From Pseudomonas massiliensis (GTDB lineage Bacteria; Pseudomonadota; Gammaproteobacteria; Pseudomonadales; Pseudomonadaceae), in contig NZ_CCYK01000004.1 of NCBI RefSeq assembly GCF_000826105.1, positions 186,001-250,000 on the forward strand: a stretch of 64,000 nt of DNA, read 5' to 3'. The translations under genes were made by a program, and so were the position numbers. This document shows, in pieces, positions 20,761 through 29,866 of this stretch; within the stretch, counting starts at the first letter, position 1; each line of letters begins with the position of its first letter. Below the pieces are notes generated by a model that had not been told where the DNA came from, did not search any database, and saw only the letters and a list, made by a program, of their open reading frames with translations.

Positions 20761-20822
20761 TCGAGGTTTCGAGCATAGCGGCTCAAGACAGATGCCATGC
20801 CCGCCTGGGCATGGCAGGGGCA

Positions 20823-22790
20823 TTACAACAGCATCGCGCGGATATCGCCCAGCACGTCGCTCAAGCACTTGGTGAAGCGCGCGGCGGCGGCACCATTGAT
20901 CACGCGGTGATCATACGACAGCGACAGCGGCAGCATCAGGCGTGGCTGGAAGGCCTTGCCATCCCATACCGGTTGCATGGCGGCCTTGGATACACCCAGG
21001 ATGGCCACTTCAGGCGCATTGACGATCGGGGTGAAGCCAGTACCGCCGATATGCCCGAGGCTGGAGATGGTGAAGCAGGCGCCCTGCATGTCATCCGACG
21101 CAAGCTTCTTGGTGCGCGCCTTCTCCGCCAGGGCGGCGGCTTCGGCGGCCAGCTGAAGCAGGCTCTTCTGGTCCACGTTCTTGATCACGGGCACCAGCAG
21201 GCCATCTGGTGTGTCCACGGCGAAGCCGATGTGCACGTACTTCTTGCGGATGATCGCCTTGCCGCTCGGGGCCAGGGAGCTGTTGAAGTCCGGCAGCTCC
21301 TTGAGGAGGAAGGCGCAGGCCTTGAGCAGCAGCGGCAGCACAGTCAGCTTGACCCCGGCTTTCTCGGCCACCGCCTTCTGGGCCACCCGGAAGGCTTCCA
21401 GCTCGGTGATGTCGGCCTGGTCGAACTGGGTTACGTGAGGCACGTTGAGCCAGCTGCGGTGCAGGTTGGCGGCGCCGACCTGCATCAGGCGGGTCATCGG
21501 CACCTCTTCCACTTCGCCGAAGCGGCTGAAGTCCACGGTGGGGATAGGCGGAATACCCGCGCCCCCCGTAGTCGCGGCGGCGGCTGGCGCCTCCTTGGCC
21601 TTGGCCATCATGGTCTTGACGTACGCCTGCACGTCTTCTTTCAGGATACGACCATGTGGGCCGGTGGCACCTACCTGGGCCAGATCCACGCCAAACTCAC
21701 GGGCCAACAGGCGTACCGCGGGACCTGCATGAACCTTGCCGCTGGGCGCGGTCACCGGAGCGGCAGCGGGGGCGCTGGCAGGCTTGGCGGCCGCCGGGGT
21801 CGTGGCCGCGGCCACCGGAGCCTGGGCCGCCTCTTTCGGCGTGGACGCCGCAGGCGCGGCGGCACCCGCGACTTTCAGCTTCAGGATAAGGTCGCCGGTA
21901 CCGACTTCGCTTTCCAGCTGCGCGATCACGCTTTCCACCACGCCCGCTTCGGGGCAGGGGATTTCCATGCTCGCCTTGTCCGACTCAAGGGTAATCAGCG
22001 ACTGGTCCTTCTCGACCTTGTCACCGGCCTTGACTAGCACTTCGATGACCTTGGCCTTGCCCGACGAGCCGATATCCGGCACGTGGATATCCTTGACGGT
22101 ATCGCCGGCCGGCGCGCTGGCAGGTGCCGCCGCGGGTGCCGCCGCGGGTGCCGGAGCCGAAGCCGCTGGCGCGCTGGCCGCCGGCGCCGGGGTGGCAGCC
22201 GAAGCGCTGCCAGCGCCCTTGAGCACCAGGATAAGGTCACCGGTGCCGACTTCGTCGTTCAGCTTCACGCTGATGCTTTCGACCACGCCGGCAGCGGGAG
22301 AAGGGATCTCCATGCTGGCCTTGTCGGATTCCAGGGTGATCAAGGACTGATCAGCCTCGACGGTATCGCCGACCTTCACCTGGATCTCGATCACCTGGGC
22401 CTTGCCCGAAGAGCCGATGTCCGGTACGTGTACGTCCTGGCTGGCGCCACCGCCATTGGTGGCAGGAGCAGGCGCGGACGGCCGGGTTTCCTCGGCTTCG
22501 TCCGGAGCGCTGGCAGGCGCCGCCGCGGGGGCGGCCTGTTCGGCGGGCGCCGAGGCGCCCTCGACGTCCAGTTCCAGCAGTTCGTCGCCCTCCTTCAGGC
22601 GATCGCCCAGCTTGACCTTGATGGCCTTGACCACGCCGGCCTTGGGCGCGGGCACTTCCATGCTGGCCTTGTCCGACTCGAGGGTCACCAGGCTCTGTTC
22701 GGCTTCGATACGGTCGCCGACCTTGACCTGGATCTCGATTACTTCCCCTTCACCGCTGCCGATGTCAGGTACGCGAATAAGCTCGCTCAC
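20823..22790 (-). CDS. aceF: Pyruvate dehydrogenase complex E2, dihydrolipoamide acetyltransferase
   Basis: The core of the pyruvate dehydrogenase complex; it moves acetyl groups from E1 to CoA. The 655-residue protein has three N-terminal lipoyl domains, each with an ESDKASM motif; the lipoylated lysines are K41, K157 and K272. Alanine/proline-rich linkers separate them. A peripheral-subunit binding domain is near residue 355-390 (AGPAVRLLAREFGVDLAQV). The catalytic domain ends with SYDHRVINGAAAARF, containing the active-site His. Linker DNA is highly repetitive in codons for Ala and Pro. It starts 11 bases after aceE, so they form an operon, closed by the terminator at 20737-20760. No lpd is adjacent. 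Confidence 0.97.
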   Translation of the reverse strand: MSELIRVPDIGSGEGEVIEIQVKVGDRIEAEQSLVTLESDKASMEVPAPKAGVVKAIKVKLGDRLKEGDELLELDVEGASAPAEQAAPAAAPASAPDEAEETRPSAPAPATNGGGASQDVHVPDIGSSGKAQVIEIQVKVGDTVEADQSLITLESDKASMEIPSPAAGVVESISVKLNDEVGTGDLILVLKGAGSASAATPAPAASAPAASAPAPAAAPAAAPASAPAGDTVKDIHVPDIGSSGKAKVIEVLVKAGDKVEKDQSLITLESDKASMEIPCPEAGVVESVIAQLESEVGTGDLILKLKVAGAAAPAASTPKEAAQAPVAAATTPAAAKPASAPAAAPVTAPSGKVHAGPAVRLLAREFGVDLAQVGATGPHGRILKEDVQAYVKTMMAKAKEAPAAAATTGGAGIPPIPTVDFSRFGEVEEVPMTRLMQVGAANLHRSWLNVPHVTQFDQADITELEAFRVAQKAVAEKAGVKLTVLPLLLKACAFLLKELPDFNSSLAPSGKAIIRKKYVHIGFAVDTPDGLLVPVIKNVDQKSLLQLAAEAAALAEKARTKKLASDDMQGACFTISSLGHIGGTGFTPIVNAPEVAILGVSKAAMQPVWDGKAFQPRLMLPLSLSYDHRVINGAAAARFTKCLSDVLGDIRAMLL

Positions 22791-22801
22791 GAATGTTCTC
22801 C

Positions 22802-25450
22802 TCAGCAGTCCAGGGGGTTGCGCTTGTCAGGGTCGATGCCAAACCGGGCGATGGCTTCGGCCACGACCTTCGGTTCGATGTCGCCACGATCTGACAAGGC
22901 TTCCAGGGCGGCCAGCACGATGAAGTGACGATCCACTTCGAAGAAGTGGCGCAGCTTCTTGCGGCTGTCGCTGCGGCCGAAGCCGTCGGTGCCCAGGACC
23001 TTGAATTCCTTGCTTGGAACCCACTGGCGGATCTGCTCGGCGAACAGCTTCATGTAGTCGGTCGATGCGATGACCGGCCCCTTGCGGCCGCCCAGGCACT
23101 GCTCGACGTAGCTTTGCGCCGGTTTCTCGCCCGGGTGCAGGCGGTTGCTGCGCTCGACGGCCAGGCCGTCGCGGCGCAGCTCGTTGAAGCTGGTGACGCT
23201 CCATACATCGGCGCCCACGTTGAACTCTTCGCGCAGGATTTTCGCCGCCTCGCGCACTTCGCGCAGGATGGTGCCCGAGCCCAGCAGCTGCACATGGTGC
23301 GCCGCTTCGCGGGTATCGTTCTCCAGCAGGTACATACCCTTGATGATGCCTTCCTCGGCGCCGGCCGGCAGGGCAGGCTGGGCATAGGCTTCGTTCATCA
23401 CGGTGATGTAGTAGAAGATGTCCTGCTGCTCTTCCATCATCTGGCGCATGCCTTCGCGGATGATCACCGCCAGTTCATAGCCATAGGTGGGGTCGTAGCT
23501 GCGGCAGTTCGGAATGGTCGCCGCCATCAGGTGGCTGTGGCCGTCTTCGTGCTGCAGGCCTTCACCGTTGAGGGTGGTACGTCCGGCGGTGCCGCCGATC
23601 AGGAAGCCCCGGGTGCGGCTGTCGCCAGCGGCCCAGGCCAGGTCGCCGATACGCTGGAAACCGAACATCGAATAGAAGATGTAGAACGGCAGCATCGGCT
23701 GGTTGTGGCAGCTGTAGGCGGTGCCGGCAGCGATGAAGGACGACATGGCGCCGGCCTCGTTGATGCCTTCCTCGAGGATCTGGCCCTTCTTGTCCTCGCG
23801 GTAGAACATCACCTGGTCTTTATCCACGGGTTCGTAGAGCTGGCCTACGGACGAGTAGATACCCAGCTGGCGGAACATGCCTTCCATGCCGAAGGTACGG
23901 GCTTCGTCCGGGATGATCGGAACGATGCGGTGACCCAGTTCCTTGTCCTTCACCAGTTGGGTCAGGATGCGCACGAATGCCATGGTGGTGGAGATTTCGC
24001 GATCACCGGAGCCATCGAGGATAGCCTTGAGGGTGTCGAGCGGCGGTACCGGAACATTGAAGCTCTTGCTGCGGCGCTGAGGCACGAAGCCGCCCAGGGC
24101 ATTGCGGCGCTCGCTCAGGTACTTGGCCTCGGCGCTGCCAGGCTCGGGCTTGTAGAACGGCAGTTTTTCCAGGTCTTCGTCGCGTACCGGGATGTCGAAG
24201 CGGTCGCGGAATTTGCGCAGGCTGTCCACATCCACCTTCTTGGTGTTGTGGGCCGTGTTCTTGGCTTCGCCGGCACCGGTGCCATAACCCTTGATGGTCT
24301 TGGCCAATACAACGGTCGGCTGACCATTGTGGTTGTTCACGGCGTCATGGTAAGCCGCGTACACCTTGTACGGGTCGTGGCCGCCGCGGTTGAGCTTCCA
24401 GATCTCGTCGTCGGACAGGTCGGCGACCATCGCCTTAAGTTCCGGGGTGTTGAAGAAGTGCTCGCGGACGAACGCGCCGTCCTTGGCCTTGTAGTTCTGG
24501 TATTCGCCGTCGACGACTTCGTCCATGCGGCGTTGCAGGATGCCGTCGGTGTCCTTGGCCAGCAACGGGTCCCAGAAGCGACCCCAGACTACCTTGTTGA
24601 CATTCCAGCCGCCGCCACGGAACACGCCTTCGAGTTCCTGGATGATCTTGCCGTTGCCGCGAACCGGGCCGTCGAGGCGCTGCAGGTTGCAGTTGATGAC
24701 GAAGATCAGGTTGTCCAGCTTCTCGCGGCCGGCCAGGGCGATGGCGCCCAGGGATTCCGGCTCGTCGCATTCGCCGTCGCCCATGAAGCACCAGACCTTC
24801 TGCTTGCCGGCGGGAATGTAGCCGCGGGCTTCAAGGTACTTCATGAAGCGGGCCTGGTAGATCGCCTGGATCGGGCCCAGGCCCATGGAAACGGTGGGGA
24901 ACTGCCAGAAATCAGGCATCAGCCAGGGGTGAGGGTAGGACGACAGGCCCTTGCCATCGACTTCCTGGCGGAAGTTGTCCATCTGCTCTTCACTGATGCG
25001 ACCTTCCATGAAGGCGCGGGCATAGACGCCCGGCGAAGCGTGGCCCTGGAAGAAGATCAGGTCGCCGCCGTGCTCTTCGGTGGGTGCCTGGAAGAAGTAG
25101 TTGAAACCGATATCGTACAGCGTCGCGCTCGAGGCGAAGCTGGAGATGTGTCCGCCCAGGTCCGAGTCCCTGAGGTTGGTGCGAACGACCATGGCCAGCG
25201 CGTTCCAGCGAACCAGCGAGCGGATGCGGCGTTCCATGAACAGGTCGCCAGGCATGCGCGCTTCGTGGGTCACGGGAATGGTATTGCGGTATGGCGTGGT
25301 GATTGCGTAGGGGAGTTGCGAACCACTGCGGGTGGCCAACTCGCCCATGCGAGTCATCAGGTAGTGAGCGCGGTCTTCGCCTTCTTTGTCGAGAACCGAC
25401 TCCAGGGCGTCCAGCCATTCCTGGGTTTCGACGGGATCGAGGTCTTGCAT
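22802..25450 (-). CDS. aceE: Pyruvate dehydrogenase E1 component, homodimeric type
   Basis: Decarboxylates pyruvate with thiamine diphosphate and reductively acetylates the lipoyl groups of AceF. The 882-residue length equals the usual homodimeric gammaproteobacterial E1 (E. coli 887). The N-terminus (MQDLDPVETQEWLDALESVL) is family-typical. The thiamine-diphosphate motif is at about 223-255 (MGDGECDEPES through FVINCN). The transketolase-like pyrimidine-binding region includes GIYSSVGQLYEP and EEGINEAGAMSSFIAAGTAYS. The downstream gene is aceF. The upstream 384-base gap shared with glnE carries a palindrome that may be an operator. Confidence 0.97.
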   Translation of the reverse strand: MQDLDPVETQEWLDALESVLDKEGEDRAHYLMTRMGELATRSGSQLPYAITTPYRNTIPVTHEARMPGDLFMERRIRSLVRWNALAMVVRTNLRDSDLGGHISSFASSATLYDIGFNYFFQAPTEEHGGDLIFFQGHASPGVYARAFMEGRISEEQMDNFRQEVDGKGLSSYPHPWLMPDFWQFPTVSMGLGPIQAIYQARFMKYLEARGYIPAGKQKVWCFMGDGECDEPESLGAIALAGREKLDNLIFVINCNLQRLDGPVRGNGKIIQELEGVFRGGGWNVNKVVWGRFWDPLLAKDTDGILQRRMDEVVDGEYQNYKAKDGAFVREHFFNTPELKAMVADLSDDEIWKLNRGGHDPYKVYAAYHDAVNNHNGQPTVVLAKTIKGYGTGAGEAKNTAHNTKKVDVDSLRKFRDRFDIPVRDEDLEKLPFYKPEPGSAEAKYLSERRNALGGFVPQRRSKSFNVPVPPLDTLKAILDGSGDREISTTMAFVRILTQLVKDKELGHRIVPIIPDEARTFGMEGMFRQLGIYSSVGQLYEPVDKDQVMFYREDKKGQILEEGINEAGAMSSFIAAGTAYSCHNQPMLPFYIFYSMFGFQRIGDLAWAAGDSRTRGFLIGGTAGRTTLNGEGLQHEDGHSHLMAATIPNCRSYDPTYGYELAVIIREGMRQMMEEQQDIFYYITVMNEAYAQPALPAGAEEGIIKGMYLLENDTREAAHHVQLLGSGTILREVREAAKILREEFNVGADVWSVTSFNELRRDGLAVERSNRLHPGEKPAQSYVEQCLGGRKGPVIASTDYMKLFAEQIRQWVPSKEFKVLGTDGFGRSDSRKKLRHFFEVDRHFIVLAALEALSDRGDIEPKVVAEAIARFGIDPDKRNPLDC

Positions 25451-25834
25451 GGCTTGCTCCAGGGCGGAAAGGCCACCAGAATCGATGACCTGAGTTTGCG
25501 ACTGGCCTTGTGGGCAGACGACATGAATTCTTGGATCACCGGTTGGTTGGCCCGGTGTCCTGTAGTTTTACTACAAATCCTTGTTCATTTCATGCACCGC
25601 AGCGACAGGGGGAAGAGGAATACCTCACATGCCGGGGTGTGTCTTGGGCATCCCTCGGTCGGCTAAAACCATCCGTGCATGTCGAAAATCGCCCGCGGAG
25701 GGATGCTTTTGAGGACTGCCACCAAAAATTATCCGTTTTCGGCTATTTTCAGCTTTTGTTGGACAGTCCGGCCAGCCGCTCGCTTCGCGGTTTCCCCCAG
25801 CCCCCTCGCCTGTAGGCGCCTTGAAGGATAGACC
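25451..25834. other. Divergent aceE-glnE regulatory gap
   Basis: A 384-base gene-free interval between two divergent genes. The only structured element I can point to is the palindrome at 25561-25575. The glnE-proximal half contains the relatively AT-rich run 25723-25760, a plausible promoter area, but no clear hexamer pair was chosen. Confidence 0.5.
25561..25575. promoter_or_regulatory. Palindrome upstream of aceE, candidate operator
   Basis: TGTAGTTTTACTACA is a perfect 5-bp inverted repeat (TGTAG/CTACA) around TTTTA, 111 bases before the aceE start codon. Size and symmetry fit a GntR/FadR-type regulator site, but it is not the E. coli PdhR consensus. The regulator is unknown. Confidence 0.4.
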
Positions 25835-28765
25835 ATGAGCCGTCCGCCCCTGATCCCATTACCCGACGTATTGCAGGCCCTGGCGGCCGATCGCCTGGCG
25901 CGCCTGGCGGAAGCCGGGGCCGTTCTCCAGGCTCAGGCGGATACAGAACCGTCGGGGCTACGCGAAGCCCTTGGACGCGTGTGTGCCTTGAGCGACTTCG
26001 TGTTCGAGCAGCTGCTGCGTGATCCTGGGCTCTGGCGGGAACTGGCCGACAGCGGTCAGCTGGCTCGGACCCTGGGCGAAGGGGAGTTGCGTGGGCAGGT
26101 GCGGGCTGCCCTGGCACGCTGCCAGGATGAAGACGCCCTCGGGATGGCCCTGCGTCGCCAGCGCAACCGTGAGCAGGTGCGCATCATCTGGCGCGACCTG
26201 CTTCGCGAGGCCGACCTGCAGGAAACCTGCAGAGACCTGTCCGAGCTGGCCGACACCTGCATCGATGAAGCCTACCAGTGGCTATACCCCCGCCATTGCC
26301 AGCAATTCGGCACGCCTATCGGACGGCGCTCCGGCCAGCCCCAGCACATGATCGTGCTGGGCATGGGCAAGCTGGGCGCGGGGGAGCTGAACCTCTCATC
26401 GGATATCGACCTGATCTTCGCCTACCCGGAGGGCGGCGAAACCGAAGGAGTCAAACGTGCGCAGGACAACCAGGCGTTTTTCATCCGCCTCGGTCAGCGG
26501 CTGATCAAGGCGCTGGACCCGGTGACCGCCGATGGTTTCGTGTTCCGAGTAGACATGCGCCTGCGCCCCTACGGGTCGGTCGGAGCCCTGGTACTCAGCT
26601 TCAACGCTCTGGAGCAGTACTACCAGGACCAGGGGCGGGACTGGGAGCGCTACGCCATGATCAAGGCCCGTGTAGTGGCTGGCGACCAAGCTGCTGGAGC
26701 CCAGTTGCTGCAGATGCTGCGTCCCTTCGTCTACCGTCGCTACCTGGACTTTTCCGCCATCGAAGCGTTGCGCACCATGAAGCAGTTGATCCAGCAGGAA
26801 GTGCGGCGCAAGGGCATGGCTGACAACATCAAGCTGGGCGCCGGTGGCATTCGCGAAGTGGAGTTCATTGCCCAGGCGTTCCAGCTGATTCATGGGGGCC
26901 GGGACCTGAGCCTGCAGCAGCGATCGCTCTTGAACGTGCTCGGCACTCTTGAGCGCCAGGGCTATCTGCCCGCGGAGGTAGTGACCGAGCTGCGCCAGGG
27001 CTACGAATTCCTGCGCTATACCGAGCATGCCCTGCAGGCCATCGCTGATCGCCAGACTCAAATGCTGCCTGACACCGAGCGGGATCAAATGCGCGTCGCC
27101 GCCATGCTGGGTTTTCGCGACTGGGCCGGTTTCCATGCCCAGCTCATGGCCTGGCGTGGACGCGTCGACTGGCATTTCAAAGGCGTGATCGCCGACCCGG
27201 ACGAAGACGAAGGGCATGGCGAAGTGGTGGTCGGGGGCGAGTGGCTGCCCTTGTGGGAAGAACGACAAGACGACGAAGCGGCGATCAGGCAACTGGCCGA
27301 GAGCGGTTTCGCCGCCCCCGCCAAGGCCCTGGAGCGCCTGGCCAGCCTGCGCGCCAGCGGTCAGCTTCGGGCGATGCAGCGGATGGGCCGCGAGCGCCTG
27401 GATGCCTTCATTCCTCGCCTGCTGGCTCAGGCCAGCGAGCATGCCGAGCCTGATCTTGTGCTCGAACGCGTGCTGCCCTTGGTCGAGGCAGTGGCGCGAA
27501 GGTCGGCCTACCTGGTACTGCTGACCGAAAACCCCGGCGCGTTGCGCCAACTGCTCACCCTGTGCGCCGCCAGCCCCTGGATTGCCGAACAGATTACCCG
27601 CTTCCCGCTCTTGCTCGATGAGCTGCTCAACGAAGCGCGGCTGTTCCACCCACCCCAGGCCCCGGAGCTGGCGGCCGAATTGCGGGAGCGGCTGGCGCGG
27701 ATCCCCGAAGACGACCTCGAGCAGCAAATGGAGGCCTTGCGGCACTTCAAGCTGGCCCATAGCCTGCGCGTGGCGGCTTCCGAGATCGCGGGCACCCTGC
27801 CGCTGATGAAAGTCAGCGATTACCTGACCTGGCTGGCCGAGGCCATCCTGGCCCAGGTGCTGGCCCTGGCCTGGCGCCAGACGGTCGCCCGCCACGGCAC
27901 GCCGCGGCGCCCGGATGGCAGCCCCTGTGATCCGGGCTTCATCATCGTCGGCTACGGCAAGATGGGCGGGCTGGAGCTGGGGCACGGCTCGGACCTGGAC
28001 CTGGTCTTCATCCATGACGCCGATAGCGTGGCGGAAACCGACGGGCCGCGAGCGATCGACGGCGCACAGTTCTTCACGCGGCTGGGCCAGCGCATCATTC
28101 ACTTGCTCACAGCGCAGACCAACTCCGGGCAACTGTATGAGGTCGACATGCGCCTGCGGCCTTCGGGCGCGGCGGGGCTGCTGGTCAGCTCCCTGGGCGC
28201 CTTCGAGCGTTACCAGCAGCACGAAGCCTGGACCTGGGAGCATCAGGCGCTGGTGCGAGCGCGGGTACTAGTGGGGGGGCAGGATGTCGCCGTCGCGTTC
28301 GAAACCATCCGCGCGGCGGTGCTGGGTCGCGAGCGTGACCCCAAGGCTCTGGCCATCGAGGTGAGCGAGATGCGCGCCAAGATGCGCGACAACCTTGGCA
28401 CGCGCCCGACGGCGGCCGGCCGAGCCGACAATGCCTTCGATGCTCACGCGGCCTTCGATATCAAGCAGGACGCCGGAGGTATCGTCGATATTGAATTTAT
28501 GGTGCAATACGCGGCCCTGGCCTGGTCGCGCGAGCATCCCGCACTGCTGCGCTACACCGACAACATCCGTATCCTCGAGGGGCTCGAGCAGGCCGGGCTG
28601 CTGCCGGGAGGCGATGCCAGTCTCCTGCGCGAGGCGTACAAGGCCTACCGCGCCGTGGCGCATCGGAGGGCGCTGCAGAAGCAGGTCGCCGTGATCGCCG
28701 GCAACCAGTTCGTTGCCGAGCGTCGCGCGGTGATGCGGATCTGGGCCGAGCTGGGGCTAGGCTGA
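25835..28765 (+). CDS. glnE: Glutamine synthetase adenylyltransferase/deadenylase
   Basis: GlnE switches glutamine synthetase off and on by adding or removing AMP at a tyrosine, under control of PII (GlnB). The 976-residue protein holds two nucleotidyltransferase domains. The first, with deadenylase activity in E. coli, has GMGKLGAGELNLSSDIDLIFAYP near residue 172-195. The second, the adenylyltransferase, has GYGKMGGLELGHGSDLDLVFIHD near 705-728. Each is followed by a helical domain. The start ATG at 25835 has GAAGGA upstream and produces MSRPPLIPLPDVLQAL. It is divergent from aceE, and waaF follows after 54 bases. Confidence 0.96.
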   Translation: MSRPPLIPLPDVLQALAADRLARLAEAGAVLQAQADTEPSGLREALGRVCALSDFVFEQLLRDPGLWRELADSGQLARTLGEGELRGQVRAALARCQDEDALGMALRRQRNREQVRIIWRDLLREADLQETCRDLSELADTCIDEAYQWLYPRHCQQFGTPIGRRSGQPQHMIVLGMGKLGAGELNLSSDIDLIFAYPEGGETEGVKRAQDNQAFFIRLGQRLIKALDPVTADGFVFRVDMRLRPYGSVGALVLSFNALEQYYQDQGRDWERYAMIKARVVAGDQAAGAQLLQMLRPFVYRRYLDFSAIEALRTMKQLIQQEVRRKGMADNIKLGAGGIREVEFIAQAFQLIHGGRDLSLQQRSLLNVLGTLERQGYLPAEVVTELRQGYEFLRYTEHALQAIADRQTQMLPDTERDQMRVAAMLGFRDWAGFHAQLMAWRGRVDWHFKGVIADPDEDEGHGEVVVGGEWLPLWEERQDDEAAIRQLAESGFAAPAKALERLASLRASGQLRAMQRMGRERLDAFIPRLLAQASEHAEPDLVLERVLPLVEAVARRSAYLVLLTENPGALRQLLTLCAASPWIAEQITRFPLLLDELLNEARLFHPPQAPELAAELRERLARIPEDDLEQQMEALRHFKLAHSLRVAASEIAGTLPLMKVSDYLTWLAEAILAQVLALAWRQTVARHGTPRRPDGSPCDPGFIIVGYGKMGGLELGHGSDLDLVFIHDADSVAETDGPRAIDGAQFFTRLGQRIIHLLTAQTNSGQLYEVDMRLRPSGAAGLLVSSLGAFERYQQHEAWTWEHQALVRARVLVGGQDVAVAFETIRAAVLGRERDPKALAIEVSEMRAKMRDNLGTRPTAAGRADNAFDAHAAFDIKQDAGGIVDIEFMVQYAALAWSREHPALLRYTDNIRILEGLEQAGLLPGGDASLLREAYKAYRAVAHRRALQKQVAVIAGNQFVAERRAVMRIWAELGLG

Positions 28766-28781
28766 TTGTGAGAATCCACCG

Positions 28782-28799
28782 GGGAGGCCGCCGCCTCCC
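28782..28799 (+). terminator. Hairpin between glnE and waaF
   Basis: GGGAGGC (28782-28788) and GCCTCCC (28793-28799) form a perfect 7-bp stem with a CGCC loop. No T-run follows, so this may attenuate or punctuate transcription rather than be a strong terminator. It lies 20 bases before the waaF start codon and could also influence its translation. Confidence 0.4.
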
Positions 28800-28819
28800 T
28801 GATCGTTTGCGGAAAATCC

Positions 28820-29866
28820 ATGAGAATTCTGATCATCGGGCCCAGCTGGGTCGGCGACATGGTGATGGCACAGACCCTGTTCCAGTGCTTGAAAAGCCGC
28901 CACCCCGACTGCCAGATCGACGTGCTCGCGCCCGAATGGAGCCGGCCGATACTCGAGCGCATGCCCCAGGTACGGCAGGCCTTGAGCTTTCCGCTCGGCC
29001 ACGGGGCGCTCGAACTGGCCACGCGGCGCCGCATCGGCCGCTCGTTCCGGGGCCAGTATGACCAGGCCATCGTGCTGCCAAATTCGCTGAAGTCTGCCCT
29101 GGTGCCTTTCTTTGCGAGCATCGCGCGACGCACGGGCTGGAAAGGCGAGCTGCGCTACGGCCTGCTCAACGACCTGCGGGTGCTCGACAAGGCCCGTTAC
29201 CCGCTCATGATCGAACGCTTCATGGCCTTGGCCTACGCGCCGGAAGAAGCCCTTCCCACGCCTTATCCCCAGCCTCGTCTGCGCATCGACCCGGCGAGCC
29301 GGAGCGCGGCGCTGGAGCGGTTCGGCCTGGAACTGGATCGCCCGGTGCTTGCCCTTTGCCCAGGCGCGGAATTCGGCGAATCCAAGCGCTGGCCCGCCGA
29401 ACACTACGCCGAAGTGGCCGAGGCGCGAATCCGCCAGGGCTGGCAAGTATGGCTGTTCGGCTCCAAGAAGGACCAGCCCGTGGCCGAGGCGATACGCGAG
29501 CGGCTGATTCCCGGGTTGCGTGAGGAAGCTGTGAACCTGTGCGGCGACACCTCGCTGGCCGAGGCCATCGACCTGATGTCCTGCGCCGGGGCGGTAGTGT
29601 CCAACGACTCGGGTTTGATGCACGTGGCCGCGGCGCTCAACCGTCCTTTGGTGGCGGTGTATGGTTCCACCTCGCCAGGCTTTACGCCCCCGCTGGCTGA
29701 CCAGGTGGAAGTGGTGCGCCTGGGGGTGGACTGCTCGCCCTGTTTCCAGCGCACCTGCCCGCTGGGCCATTACAATTGCTTGCGCCTGTTGGACTCACAG
29801 CGGGTGGTGGATGCGCTGGAGCGCATGGGTACCCCCGAGGCCCAGCAGATGGCGGAGGCTGACTAG
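28820..29866 (+). CDS. waaF: ADP-heptose:LPS heptosyltransferase II
   Basis: A GT9 family enzyme that adds the second L-glycero-D-manno-heptose to the LPS inner core on the cytosolic face of the inner membrane. The 348 residues start MRILIIGPSWVGDMVMAQ, the classic WaaF N-terminus. The ADP-heptose-binding region includes LCPGAEFGESKRWP (about 176-189) and SNDSGLMHVAAALNRP near 260, then YGSTSPGFTPP. It is the first gene of the LPS core cluster. Its TAG stop shares one base with the GTG start of waaC, so translation is probably coupled. Confidence 0.96.
   Translation: MRILIIGPSWVGDMVMAQTLFQCLKSRHPDCQIDVLAPEWSRPILERMPQVRQALSFPLGHGALELATRRRIGRSFRGQYDQAIVLPNSLKSALVPFFASIARRTGWKGELRYGLLNDLRVLDKARYPLMIERFMALAYAPEEALPTPYPQPRLRIDPASRSAALERFGLELDRPVLALCPGAEFGESKRWPAEHYAEVAEARIRQGWQVWLFGSKKDQPVAEAIRERLIPGLREEAVNLCGDTSLAEAIDLMSCAGAVVSNDSGLMHVAAALNRPLVAVYGSTSPGFTPPLADQVEVVRLGVDCSPCFQRTCPLGHYNCLRLLDSQRVVDALERMGTPEAQQMAEAD

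Noticed and set aside
21560..22560. Repetitive DNA within aceF that looks like a tandem repeat.
   Set aside because: Explained by three lipoyl domains and Ala/Pro-rich linkers of a normal E2 protein.
22925..25666. A 913-codon plus-strand open frame opposite aceE.
   Set aside because: Antisense shadow of a well-conserved gene; no recognisable domain.
29590..29600. GGCGGTAGTGT, resembling the ops element used by RfaH in LPS operons.
   Set aside because: It lies inside waaF and encodes the conserved AVVSNDSG region, not a leader; a chance match is more likely.
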